Positions 46,685 through 57,347 of a stretch of DNA of 64,000 bases are shown piece after piece. The stretch covers positions 41,819,501-41,883,500 of the forward strand of contig NC_083710.1 in NCBI RefSeq assembly GCF_033118175.1, given 5' to 3'. A model generated the notes under the pieces. The model searched no databases, was not told the DNA's origin, and was given only the letters and a program-made list of their open reading frames with translations. This DNA comes from Dama dama. Lineage: Eukaryota > Chordata > Mammalia > Artiodactyla > Cervidae. Numbering within the stretch: position 1 is the stretch's first letter; each line of letters begins with the position of its first letter. Both the position numbers and the translations under genes were made by a program.

Positions 46685-47203
46685 TGTATTTCTGTGTCTC
46701 TTTTTCTGTTTTGCATATAGGGTTATCATTATCACCTTTCTAAATTCCATATATATGTGTTAGTATGCTGTAATGTTCTTTATCTTTCTGGCTTACTTCA
46801 CTCTGTATAATGGGCTCCAGCTTCATCCATCTCATTAGGACTGGTTCAAATGAATTCTTTTTAATGGCTGAGTAATATTCCATGGTGTATATGTACCAGA
46901 AATACAGAACAGACTTTTGAACTTTGTGGGAGAATGTGAGGGTGGGATATTTCAAAAGAACAGCATGTATACTATCTATGGTGAAACAGATCACCAGCCC
47001 AGGTGGGATGCATGAGACAAGTGCTCCGGCCTGGTGCACTGGGAAGACCCAGAGGAATCGGGTGGAGAGGGAGGTGGGAGGGGGGATCGGGATTGGGAAT
47101 ACATGTAAATCCATGGCTGATTCATATCAATGTATGACAAAACCCACTGGAAAAAAAAATAATAATAATAATAAAAATAAAAATTAAAAAAAAAAAAAAA
47201 AAA
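46685..47203 (+). mobile_element. Young twin-primed L1 in BovB
   Basis: 46685-46893 is inverted L1 ORF2 end and 3'UTR start; 46894-47203 is plus-strand 3'UTR with the G-rich tract (47060-47092) and a long A-rich tail. Target duplication gaaaagctatggtc (14 bp) is at 46671-46684 and 47204-47217. The inverted part ends ...gacacagaaataca and the direct part starts gaaatacagaac, so the two halves meet at the same L1 position. Confidence 0.95.
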
Positions 47204-47670
47204 GAAAAGCTATGGTCTTTTCAGTAGTCATGTACAAATTTGAGAGTAGGGCCAAAAGAAGGCTGAGCACTGAAGAACTGAAGCTGTGGTGCTTGGTGGA
47301 AGCTGTGGTGCTGGGGAATACACTTGAGAGTCCCTTGGACAGCAAGGAGACCAAACAAGTCAATTCAAAAGGAAATCAACCCTGAATATTCATTGGAAGG
47401 ACTGATGCTGCTGAAGGTGAAGCTCCAATACATTGGTCACCTGACTCAAAGAACCAATTCTTTGGAAAAGACCCTTCTGCTGGGAAAGATTGAGGGCAAA
47501 CATAGAAGGGGCTGACAGTTGGTGAGATGGTTAGATGGAATCACTGACTCAATGGACATGAATTCGAGCAATTTCCGTGAGATGGTGAAGGACATGGAAG
47601 CCTGGCATGTTGCAGTACATGGGGTCAAAAACACCTCATAGTGACCGAGCAATAGCATCAACACAGATAG

Positions 47671-47786
47671 ATGCTAGTAGCCTAAGCCATTGAGATATAA
47701 GTGCTCTTTCAAATCTAAGCATTTCACAAAGTGATGAGCATTATTGAGATAATTCTCCTTTTGTGAAATGCATTCTATAAATGTGT
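47671..47786. other. Short unique stretch
   Basis: Nothing recognised. Confidence 0.5.
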
Positions 47787-47995
47787 GCCAAGTCCCTTCA
47801 GTCATGTCTGACTCTTTGCAACTCTATGGACCATGGCCTGCCAGGCTCTTCTGTCCATGGGATTATCCAGGCTAGAATACTGGAGTAGATTGCCATGCCC
47901 TTCTCCAGGGGATATTACCTAACCCAGGGGTCGAACCTTCATCTCCTGCACTGAAAGGAGAGTTCTTTACCACTAGCACCACCTGGAAAATACTT
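47787..47995 (-). mobile_element. Bov-tA SINE
   Basis: Reverse-oriented: tcccttcagtcatgtctgac, ggctagaatactggagtaga, taccactagcaccacctgga. Confidence 0.92.
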
Positions 47996-48241
47996 ACAGT
48001 CTTTTCACACTCTTGTGAATAATGAAATACAATTTTATAAAGGATATCAGTTTAAATTTAGAATAATACATGATTTTCCCTGGTTGTTATACTTAAGTAC
48101 TGTGCAAGCAGTTTGAGGAATTATCTCTCCCATATAAATTAATTACAAATTTGTTTATTTTAATTAATATAGGCTATTTTTCTTTGGGAGAATTGAATGC
48201 ATCTAATCACAGATCTAATCATGATACTTGGATTGTGGTGT

Positions 48242-48313
48242 GCCAGAATCAAACAGTGGTTAGTACTCTGTGTTGCAGCTATAGCAACCTTAGTTCAAAT
48301 CCAAGTCATGGCT
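48242..48313 (+). pseudogene. tRNA-His-derived pseudogene, anticodon now GCA
   Basis: Exactly 72 nt and collinear without gaps with mammalian tRNA-His (GTG): head gccagaatcaaacagtggtt (A box retained as tggttagtact), anticodon arm ctctgtgttgcagctatag, and T arm with a B box close to consensus (agttcaaatcc). The anticodon position (48275-48277) reads GCA, the Cys anticodon, instead of GTG. The five anticodon-stem pairs still form, two as G-T wobble; the T stem has one mismatch and the acceptor stem two. Most changes are C-to-T or G-to-A, consistent with CpG decay. No CCA or A-rich tail is seen. A pseudogene is likelier than a working tRNA. Confidence 0.82.
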
Positions 48314-48345
48314 TTAGAGTTACACATGATGTCTATCTTCCTTTG

Positions 48346-48555
48346 GCTTCCCTGGTGGCTCAGATGGTAAAGAATCCCCCTGCAATATGGGAGACCTGCA
48401 TTCGATCACTGGGTTGGGGATATTCTCTGGAGGAGGGTATGGCAACTCACTTCAGCATTCTTGCCTGGAGAATCCCCATGGACAGAGGAGCCTAGTGGGC
48501 TACAGTCCACCAGGTCGCAAAGAGTCGGACATGACTGAGTGATTAAGCACAACAC
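48346..48555 (+). mobile_element. Bov-tA SINE, well preserved
   Basis: Starts tggcttccctggtggctcag and ends gagtcggacatgactgagtg plus attaagcacaacac. It lies 33 bp after the tRNA-His relic but is a distinct tRNA-derived family. Confidence 0.95.
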
Positions 48556-48559
48556 AATC

Positions 48560-48727
48560 ATCAGTTCAGTTCAGTTCAGTCGCTCAGTCGTGTCCAACTG
48601 TTTGCGACCCCATGAATCGCAGCACGCCAGGCCTCCCTGTCCATCACCAACTCCCGGAGTTTATTCAAACTCATGTCCATCGAGTTGGTGATGCCATACA
48701 GCCATCTCATCCTCTGTCGTCCCCTTA
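48560..48727 (-). mobile_element. BovB 3' tip
   Basis: Last ~165 bp of BovB, reverse-oriented (agttcagttcagttcagtcg to tcatcctctgtcgtcccctt). Confidence 0.92.
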
Positions 48728-49112
48728 GTTGTAAATAAAAGCAACCATGAGAGCTTTGTTAAGTATTGTGATTTCCATTAGCATAGGTTTGGTGCCCATA
48801 TTTAAGTTAATCTCACTTTTTTGGTAAAGTTGCTAGTATGTTGTCAGGGCAAATTGTAAGTTCATAACTGGCTTATTTTGAGCATACTAAAGAATGAAGT
48901 AAAATTGCTATATCCAGGGTCTTCTCCTTTTATTACAACAGGTTTTTCCACCAAAGTTAATCATATTAATATTATGCCTTGCAACATATGTATTGGTTCA
49001 ATTTAATACAACTGAACTGAATTGACCTTTATTAAGAATCTATGTGCAATTATTAAGTATATAGTGACTGACAAAAATAACCTTACACTTTGTATTTATT
49101 ATTCAAATCTTG
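48728..49112. other. Unique AT-rich DNA
   Basis: No recognised feature. Confidence 0.5.
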
Positions 49113-52100
49113 CACTGATTTTTTAATTAAAAATTTTTATTGGAGTATAATTCCTTTCAATTCAGTTCAGTCACTCAGTCTCACCCATGAACCACAGCAT
49201 GACAGGCCTCCCTCTCCATCACCAACTGCCGGAGTCCACTCAAACTCATATCCATCGAGTCGGTGATGCCATCCAACCATCTCATCCTCTGGCATCCCCT
49301 TCTCCTCCTGCCCTCAATATTTCCCAGTATCAGGGTCTTTTCCAGTGAGTCAGCTCTTTGCATTACGTGGCCAGAGTACTGGAGTTTCAGCTTCAACATC
49401 AGTCTTTCCAATGAACACCCAGGACTGATTTCCTTTAGGATGGACTCATTGGATCTCCCAGCAGTCCAAGGGACTCTGCAGAGTCTTCTCCAACACCACA
49501 GTTCAAAAGCATCAGTTCTTCTGCACTCAACTTTCTTTATAGTCCAACTCTCACATCCATACCTGACTACTGGAAAAACCATAGCCTTGACTAGATGGAC
49601 CTTTGATGATAAAGAAATGTCTCTGCTTTTTACTATGTTGATTAGGATGATCTGCGTATAAGTTAAATAAGTAGGGTGACAATACACAGCCTTGACACAC
49701 TCTTTTTCATATTTGGAACCAGTCTGTTATTACACATCAGTTCTAACTGTTGCTTCCTGACTTGCACACAGGTTTCTCAAGAGGCACATCGGGGGTAAGG
49801 TATTCCCAACTCTTTAAGAATTTTCCACAGTTTGTTGTGATCCACACAGTCAACGGCTTTCTCATAGTCAATAAAGCAGAAATAGATGTTTTTCTGGTCT
49901 CTCTTGCTTTTTCGATGATCCAGCAGATGTTGACAATTTGATCTCTAGTTCCTCTGCCTTTTCTAAAACCACCTTGAACATCCGGAAGTTCACAGTTCAT
50001 GTATTGCTGAAGCCTGTCTTGGAGAATTTTGAACATTACTTTACTAGTGTGTGAGATGAGTGCAACTGTGTGGTAGTTTGAGAATTCTTTAGCATTGCCT
50101 TTCTTTGTATTGGAATGAAAACTGACTTTTCCAGTCCTGTGACCACTGCTGAGTTTTCCAAATTTGCTGACATATTGACTGCAGCACTTTCGCAGCATCA
50201 TCTTTTAGTATTTGAAATAGCTCAACTGGAATTCTATTACCTCCACTAGCTTTGTTTGTAGTGATGCTTCCTGAGGCTCACTTGACTTCACATTCCAGGA
50301 TGTCTGGCTCTAGGTGAGTGATCACACCATCATGATCACTTGGGTCGTGAAGATCTTTTTTGTACAGTTCTTCTGTGTATTCTTACCACCTCTTCTTAAT
50401 ATCTTCTGCTTCTGTTAGGTCCATACCATTTCTGTCCTTTATTGAGCCCATCTTTGCAAGAAATATTCCCTTGCTGTCTCTAATTTTCTTGAAGAGATCT
50501 CTAGTCTTTCCCATTCTTTTGTTTTCCTCTATTTCTTTGCAGTGATCACTGAGGAAGGCTTTCTTATCTCTCCTTGCTATTCTTTGGAACTCTGCATTCA
50601 AATGGGTGTATCTTTTCTTTTCCCCTTTGCTTTTTGCTTCTCCTCTTTCCACAGCTATTTGTAAGGCCTCCTCAGACAGCCATTTTGCTTTTTTGCATTT
50701 CGTTTTCTTGGGGATGGTCTTGATTCCTGTCTCCTGTACAATGCTATGAACTTCCATCCATAATTCATCAGGCACTCTGTCTATCAGATCTAGTCCCTTT
50801 AATCTATTTCTCACTTCCACTGTATAGTCATAAGAGATTTAATTTAGATCATACCTGAGTGGTCTAGTGGTTTTCTCCACTTTCTTCAATTTAAGTCTGA
50901 GTTTGGGGTTCATGATCTGAGCCACAGTCAGCTCCTGGTCTTGTTTTTGCTGACTGTATAGAGCTTCTCCATCTTTGGCTGCAAAGTATATAATCAATCT
51001 GATTAATGCTGTACAATAAAGTGAATCAGTATGTGAATACTAATATCCCCTCCTTCTTGTACCTCCCTTCCTTGACCTCCGTATTGTCCAGTAGGTCATC
51101 GCAGAGCGTCAGAGTGAGCTTCCGGTGCTACACAATTGATTCCCACTAGTTTTCTATTTTACATATGGTAGTGTATATATATCTATACCAATCTCCCCAT
51201 TTGCCCCAACATCCCCTGCCCAGTTGTGTCCACATGTCTATTCTCTATATCTGTGTCTCTATTCCTGCCATGGAAACAAGTTCATCTATACCATTTTTCT
51301 AAATTCCACATAATATGCATTACTATTGGATATATGCTTTTATCTCTCTCACTTCACTCTGTATGACAAATTCTATGTCCACCTATATTTTGACAAATAC
51401 TCAATTTCATTCCTTTTTATGACTGAATAATACTTCATTTTATGTATATAGCACATCTTCTTTATCCATTCCTCTGTCATCAGGCATTTAGGCTGCTTCC
51501 ATGTTTTGGCTTTTGTCAATAGATCTTCAGTGAACATTGGATGCATATGTCTTTTTGAATTATGGTTTTCTTAGGCTATATGTTCAGTAGTGGGATTGCT
51601 GGGTTATATAGTAGTTCTATCTTTAGCTTTTAAGTCTCCTCTGTATTGTTCTTCACAGTCATTGTATTAATTTGTATTGCTATCAACAGTATATGAGGGT
51701 TCCCTTATCTCCATACCCTATGGAGCATTTAATGTTTATAGATATTTTGTTAATGGCTTTCATGATTGACATGAGATGATACCTCATTGTAATTTTGATT
51801 TGCTTTATCTAAAAATTAGTGATGCCAAACATTTTTTCATGTGCCTCTTGGTCATCTGTAGGTCTTTGGATAAACCTCTGTTTAAATCTTCTGCCCATTT
51901 TTGATTCAGTGTCTTTTTTTCTTTTTAATTCAGCTCCATAAGCTGTTTGTGTATTTTGTAGATTAATACTTTGTCCATTTTATCATTTGCAATTATTTTT
52001 CCCCATTTAAAGGATTGTCTTTTAAATTGTTTGTGGTTTCCTTTGCTGTGCAAAGGCTTTTAAATTTAATTAGGTCCCATTTGTTTATTTTTGGGTTGTT

Positions 52101-52705
52101 TTCATTACTCCAGAAGGTTGGTCAAAAAAGAATTTACTGTGGTTTATGTTCAAGAGTACTTTATTTTACTCTAAGAGCTTTAAGGTGTCAGTCTTACATT
52201 AGGTCTTTAATCTATTTTGAGTTTATTTTTATGTATGTGTTAGGCAGTGTTCTGATTTCATTTGTTTACATGTAGTTCTCCAGTTTTCCCAGAACCTTTT
52301 ATTAACGAGTCTGTTTTTCCTCTATTGTATATTCTACCCTCTTTGTCACAGATAGCGACCATAGGTGCATGAGTTTACTTCTGAGCTTTCTAATCTGTAC
52401 CAGTGGTCCACTTTTCTGTTTTTATGCAGATCCTATACTGTTTTGATTACTGTAGATTTGGAGCATAATTTGAACTCAGGGTGACTGTTTCTTCAAGCTT
52501 AGTTTTTCTTCCTCAAAATTGTCTTGGCTATTAGGTTTGTGTGTGTGTGTGTGTGTGTTTCCATACAAATTATAATATTGTTGTTCCAGTTCTAAGAAGA
52601 AAGTCACTGATAAACTGAAAGGGATTGCACTGAATCTATACATCATTTTGGATAGTATAGTTATTTTCAAAATATTGATTCTTCCAATCCAATAACCTAT
52701 CTAGC
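49113..52705 (-). mobile_element. Older L1, 3' part, split by BovB
   Basis: 49113-49153 (attggagtataattcctttc) is the L1 3' tail. The L1 resumes at about 50999 (aatgctgtacaataaagtga) and runs in reverse through the 3'UTR and ORF2 C-terminal half to about 52705 (aatattgattcttccaatcc). Heavily mutated. A (GT)n lies at 52540-52558. Confidence 0.82.
49154..50998 (-). mobile_element. BovB inserted in L1, with internal deletion
   Basis: 3' end at the left. Frames 49687-49181 (RT C-terminus), 50201-49743 (VQGGFRKGRGTRDQIVNICW) and 50820-50383 (SEEALQIAVERGEAKSKGEK). Around 49640 about 0.4-0.5 kb, including the YADD motif, is missing: the text jumps from the RT C-terminal side directly to the LFNLYAEYI side. 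The 5' end stops at the endonuclease/linker border. No clear target duplication. Confidence 0.9.
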
Positions 52706-52756
52706 TATATATAACTATATCTATAGTTATATATATGCTTATATCTGTATTGTCAG
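52706..52756. repeat. (TA)-rich simple repeat
   Basis: atatataactatatctatag and similar text between the L1 and the next BovB. Confidence 0.75.
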
Positions 52757-53534
52757 TAACTCAGGTCAGTCACTCAGTTGTGTCCAATTATTTGTGATCC
52801 CATGGATGGCAGAACGCCAGGCCTCCCTGTCCTTCACCATTTCCTGGAGCTTGCTCAAACTCATGTCTGAGTTGGTGATGCCATCCAACCATCTTGTCCT
52901 CTGTCATTCCTTTCTCTTCATACATGCAATCTTTCCTGGCATCAGGGTCTTTTCCAATGAGTAGGCTCTTCACATCAGATGGCCAAAGTATTGGAGCTTC
53001 AGGTTCAGCATCAGTCTTTAAAATGAATATTCAGGACTGATTTCCTTCAGGATTGACTGGTTTGATCTCCTTGCAGTCCAAAAGATTTTCAGGGGTCTTC
53101 TCAAACACCACAGTTAAAAATCATCAATTCTTTGGTGCTCAGCCTTCTTTATGGTCCAACTCGCACATCTATACATGACTACTGGAAAAACCATAGCTTT
53201 GATTATATGGATCTTTGTCAGCAAAGTAATGTCTCAGCTTTTAAATATGCTGTCTAGGTTTGCCATAGTTCTTCTTCCAAGGAGCAGGCTCTTTTAATTT
53301 CATGCCTGCAGTCACCATCTGCAATGATTTTGAGATCAATAAAATAAAGTCTGTCACTGCTTCCATATTTCCCCAGCTATTTGCCATGAAGTAATGGAAC
53401 AAAATGCTATGGCCTTAGTTTTTTGAATGTTGAATTTTAAGCCAGGGTTTTCACTCTCCTCCTTCACATTCATCAAGAAACTCTTTAGTTCTTCTTCACT
53501 TTCTGCCATTATTTTCACACCATCTATACATCTG

Positions 53535-53743
53535 TGAAGTGAAGTTGCTTAGACATATCCGACTCTTTGCAACCCCATTGACTGTAGCCTACCAGGCTCC
53601 TCAGTCCATGGGTTTTTCCAGGCAAGAATACTGGAGTGGGTTGCCATTTCCTTCTCCAGGGGTTCTTCCCCACCCAGGGATCGAACCCAGGTCTCCCGCA
53701 TTGTCGGCAGACGCTTTACCATCTGAGCTACCAGGGAAGCCCC
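53535..53743 (-). mobile_element. Bov-tA SINE with 12-bp perfect target duplication
   Basis: Flanked by tctatacatctg at 53523-53534 and 53744-53755; well-conserved body (gaacccaggtctcccgcatt). A young insertion. Confidence 0.96.
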
Positions 53744-54857
53744 TCTATACATCTGAGGTAACTGATAATTCTCCTGGAAATCTTGATTTCAGTTTATGCT
53801 TCTCTCAGCCCAGCATTTGGCATGATGTACTCTGCATAGAAGTTAAATAAACAGAGTGACAACATATAGACTTGACATACTCCTTTCCCAATTTGGATCC
53901 AGTCCTTTTCATGGCTGGCTCTAACTTTGGCTTCCTGAGCTGCATACAAGTTTTGCAGGAGGCCGGTGAGATGGCCTGGTATTCTCATCTCTTTCAGAAT
54001 TTTCCACAGTCTGTTGTGATCCACACAATCAAATGCTTTGGCATTGTCAATAAAGCAGAGGTAGATGGTTTTTCTGGAATTCTGTTACTTTTTCTCTGAT
54101 CCAATGGATGTTGGCAATTTGATCTCTGGTTCCTCTGCCTTTTCTAAATCCAGTTTGTACACCTGGAAGATCTCAGTTCATGTACTGTTGAAGTCTAACT
54201 AGAGAATTTTGAGCACTACTTTGCTGGCATGTGAGATGAGATCAATTGTGCGGCCATTTGAAATTTTTTTGGCATTGGCCTTCTTTGGGACTGGAATGAA
54301 AACTGACCTTTTCCAGTCCTGTGGCCATTGCTGTGTTTTCCACATTTGCTGACATATTGAGTGCAACACTTTAACAGCATTATCTTTTAAGATGTGAAAT
54401 AGCTCAGCTGGAATCCTATCATCTCCACTAGATTTGTTCATAGTGATGCTTCCTAAGGCCACTTGACATCACACTCCAGAATTTCTGGCTCTAGGTGAGT
54501 GATCACACTATCATGGTTATCCAGGTCATTTTTTTTTTTTTTTTTTTTTTTTTGTCTAGTTCTTCTGTTCTTGTACCGCTTCTTAATATCTTATACTTCT
54601 CTTAGATCCATATCATTTCTGTCCTTTATTTTGCCCATTTTTGCATGTAATGTTCCCTTGGTATCTCTAATTTTCTTGAAGAGATCTTTAGTCTCTCTCA
54701 TTCTATTGTTTTCCTCGATTTCTTTGCATTTTTCATGTAAAAAGTCTTTCTTATCTCTCCTTGCTGTTCTTTGGAATTCTGCATTCAGATGCATATATCT
54801 TTCCTTTTCTCCTTTGCCTTTTGCTTCTATTCTTTTTCAGACAACCTTTTTGCCTTT

Positions 54858-54893
54858 CTTTATCCCACCCCTCCCCCCACCGCCCCTGGCCTT
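54858..54893 (-). other. G-quadruplex-capable patch in BovB
   Basis: Minus strand reads GGGGCGGTGGGGGGAGGGG followed by TGGG, four G-runs with short loops. BovB normally has cttggggatgg-type text here. Confidence 0.65.
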
Positions 54894-55493
54894 GGGGATG
54901 GTCTTGTTCCCCACCTTCTGTATGATGTTGTGAATCTCTCTCCATAGTTCTTCAGGTACTCTATCTATCAGATCTAATTCCTAGAATCTATTTGTCACTT
55001 CCACTGTGTAATTTTAAGGGATTTGATTTAGGTCATACCTGAATGGCCTAGTAGTTTCCCAACTTTCTTCAATTTAAGTCTAAATTTTGCAATAAAGAGT
55101 TCATGATCTGAAGTTCATTCAGCTTCCAGTCTTATTTTTGCTGACTATATAGAGTTTCTCCATCTTCAACTGCAAAGAATATAATCAGTCTGATTTTGTT
55201 ATTGACTATCTGGTGATGTCCATGTGTTGAGTCATCTCTTGTGTTGTTGGAAGAGAGCATTTGCTATGGCCAGTTTGTTCTCTTTGCAAAACTTTGCTAG
55301 CCTTTTCCCTGCTTCATTTTGTACTCCAAGGCCAAGCTTACCTGTTACTCCAAGTATCTCTTGACTTCCTACTTTAGAATGTAGTAGAAGAACTGTAAAT
55401 ATTTGATGCCGTTTTATTAGGTTGGTTGTAAAGTAATTGTGGTTTTGGACTGTGAATTTTAAATAATTATAACTAGGCTCAAACACACCTTTA

Positions 55494-57115
55494 TTAATCA
55501 AAATAGGAACCATTGCAATCAGCACATTTTTGCCAGGAAGAAATAAGCTTCTTTATTTCTATAACATAAAAATCTGTACTTTGGGATTTTACAAACTCTT
55601 GGAAAACATTTTCTTCCTTTTGCTGATTGTAGAAGACTTTTGCCTGCAAAAAGTTTTCGAAATGCTTGAAAAAGTGGTAGTCCGTTGGTGAGAGGTGAGG
55701 TGAATATGGCAGATGAGGCAAAACTTCATAGCCCAATTCATTCAAAACTTGAATTGTTGGTTGTTCAACGTGTGGTCAGTTGATGTTGTGGAGAAGAATT
55801 GCACTCATTATGTTTACCAATTCCAGCTGCAAGCATTGCTTTTTTCGGTTTATCTTATTGATTTACTGAGCATACTTCTCAGATGTAATGATTTCACCAG
55901 GATTCAGAAACCTGTAGTGGATCAGATCAGCAGCAGACCAACAAACAGTGACCATGACCTTTTTTTTTTTTTTTTTTTTGGTGTAAGTTTGGCTTTGGGA
56001 AGCATTTTGGAACTTCTTCTTGGTCCAGAGACTTAGCTGGTCATTGCTGGTTGTCATATAAAATCCACTGTTCATCATTTGTCACCATCTGATCGAGAGA
56101 AGGTGAAAGGTTGTTGTTGAACCATGAAAGACGCCGGGATTCTTGGCCTCTGGAGGAGAAGAATTCAATCTGGGGTCGGAGAGGAGTCTTGATCGCTCAG
56201 AGTTTTTCTATAATAAAGTTTTATTACAGTATAAAATAGATAGAGAAAACTTCTGACAGAGACATCAGAAGGGGGCAGAAAGAGTGCCCCCTTGATAGTG
56301 TTAGCAATGAAGTTATATACCTTTTAGTTATTACAATGAATCAAAAGAATGTCTCAAGTTTGTGAAAATTTTACCAGACCCACTCCCCCAATTTACATTT
56401 TAGGATAACAAGATTAGAATTTAACAATAGAAAGATCCTGCCAGACCCATTCCCATAGCATACATTCTAATGTATCAGGATTAGTCAGAAGGTTGTCAGG
56501 AAGCAGAAACTGTCCTCAAGCAGGATACACTGTTGTTATATAATCCCTAGAACAGAGTTTAAACTGAATTGTGTAATTGACTAAGACTATGGAATAGAGA
56601 CAAAAAGATTTGTCCTTTCCTCCTCTTTGAGAATTCCAACCCCTATCTCCACTTCAAGAGTCCCAGACCCCTATTACCTCCTTGGGGACCCTGGACTTCT
56701 TATCAATCTGCCTACGAATTGACTCAATGGTTTTTTGTCGTTGCACATGAAAAGAGAAGATAGCATTTCAAAATGATGATTTTTTTTTTCATTTGGAATC
56801 AGCCCATGAGGCAAACACTTACCAAGCTTTTTCACCTTTCCAATTTGCTTCAAATGCTGAACAACCATACAATGATTGACACTGAGTTCTTTGACAAATT
56901 CTCACGAAATTGTAACAGGATCAAATTTGATGATACTCTCAATTGTTCACTGTCAAATTCTAATGGCTGGCCACTATGTTTCTCATCTTCAACGCTCTTG
57001 TCTCCCTTGTAAAACCTTTTGAACCAACGCTACACTGTACATTCATTAGCAGTTCCTGATATAAATGTGTTGCTGATGTTGCTAGCTGTTTCCACTGTTT
57101 TACAATCCATTTTGA
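55494..57115 (-). pseudogene. mariner transposase, broken in several places
   Basis: The enzyme cuts and reinserts the element at TA. The N-terminal helix-turn-helix part lies at about 57110-56770 (57110 region: start of the frame; 56868-56674: HLKQIGKVKKLGKCLPHGLI), then the LTR, then the catalytic domain. The C-terminal frame 55745-55494 gives MNELGYEVLPHLPYSPHLSP followed by TDYHFFKHFENFLQAK and ends NGSYFD. The final catalytic Asp of the DD34D triad appears kept in TDYHFF, while the neighbouring PD reads PH. Stops, the T-run and the LTR make it dead. Confidence 0.85.
56125..56726 (-). mobile_element. Solo ERV LTR in mariner
   Basis: About 602 bp, TG...CA bounded. On the minus strand: start tgagtcaattcgtaggcaga, a TATA-like tatata near 56314, AATAAA (about 56224) and the end ...cccggcgtctttca. 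Resembles a gamma-like (class I) LTR found as BTLTR-type repeats in bovids; the name is tentative. The immediate flanks (aacc, ggtt) form an inverted pair and do not give a clean target duplication. No internal region, hence a solo LTR. Confidence 0.75.
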
Positions 57116-57347
57116 ACTCAAAAAAAAAAAAAAATTGCTTAAATTTGCTTTTTGTCTAATATCATTTATCTAGTCTAAAATAAATATAAAATAAACAATA
57201 AGTCACTAGCAAAATAATAAATAAATAAAACAAGAAATGTGCATTAAAATGATGTATAACATAATGACATTATTTAAGAATGTGTTCTAATATCAAACAG
57301 CAAAGTTCAACGATGCAAAACTGCAATTAATTTGCATCTACCTGATA

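Larger units (their letters stand above)
43185..47661 (+). mobile_element. Near-complete BovB with inverted L1-like leader, later hit by SINEs and L1
   Basis: Enclosed by cacagatag at 43176-43184 and 47662-47670 (9 bp, perfect). 43185-43440 is the leader in inverted orientation. From about 43445 the element is plus-strand: leader end (gaagcagacagaagaagcaa), BovB 5' region (43540-43900), endonuclease (about 43900-44620), linker (44896-45105), RT (45478-46120) and tail. Insertions inside: a TA/TG microsatellite (45598-45692), Bov-tA SINEs (46217-46528) and a twin-primed L1 (46685-47203). The 47218-47661 part carries the RT C-terminus (SLEGLMLLKVKLQYIGHLTQ). Many stops; dead. Confidence 0.88.
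52757..55380 (-). mobile_element. BovB LINE from 3' end to endonuclease, with SINE and poly-T
   Basis: Frames read downward: 55525-55232 (endonuclease end, GLGVQNEAGKRLAKFCKENK), 54794-54591 (linker, EFQRTARRDKKDFLHEKCKE), 54462-54199 (ITMNKSSGDDRIPAELFHIL), 54024-53794 (RT, MDHNRLWKILKEMRIPGHLT). A Bov-tA is inserted at 53535-53743, a T-tract at 54530-54553 and a C-rich block at 54858-54893. 5'-truncated near 55380. Not functional. Confidence 0.92.
55417..57345 (-). mobile_element. mariner (Hsmar1-like) DNA transposon, split by LTR
   Basis: Terminal inverted repeats: ttaggttggttgtaaagtaa at 55417 and its imperfect complement ttgcatctacctga ending at 57345, each next to a TA dinucleotide (55415-55416; 57346-57347), the mariner target site. 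The non-LTR length is about 1.3 kb, full mariner size. The transposase runs on the minus strand. An LTR interrupts at 56125-56726. A T-run (about 55960-55979) lies in the coding part. The closest family I know is Hsmar1; a related ruminant mariner is expected, but the exact name needs a library search. Confidence 0.88.

Noticed and set aside
54499..54933. 144-codon plus frame beginning with a run of Phe
   Set aside because: Antisense shadow of the BovB linker plus a poly-T tract; hydrophobic text is the complement of Lys/Glu-rich BovB codons.
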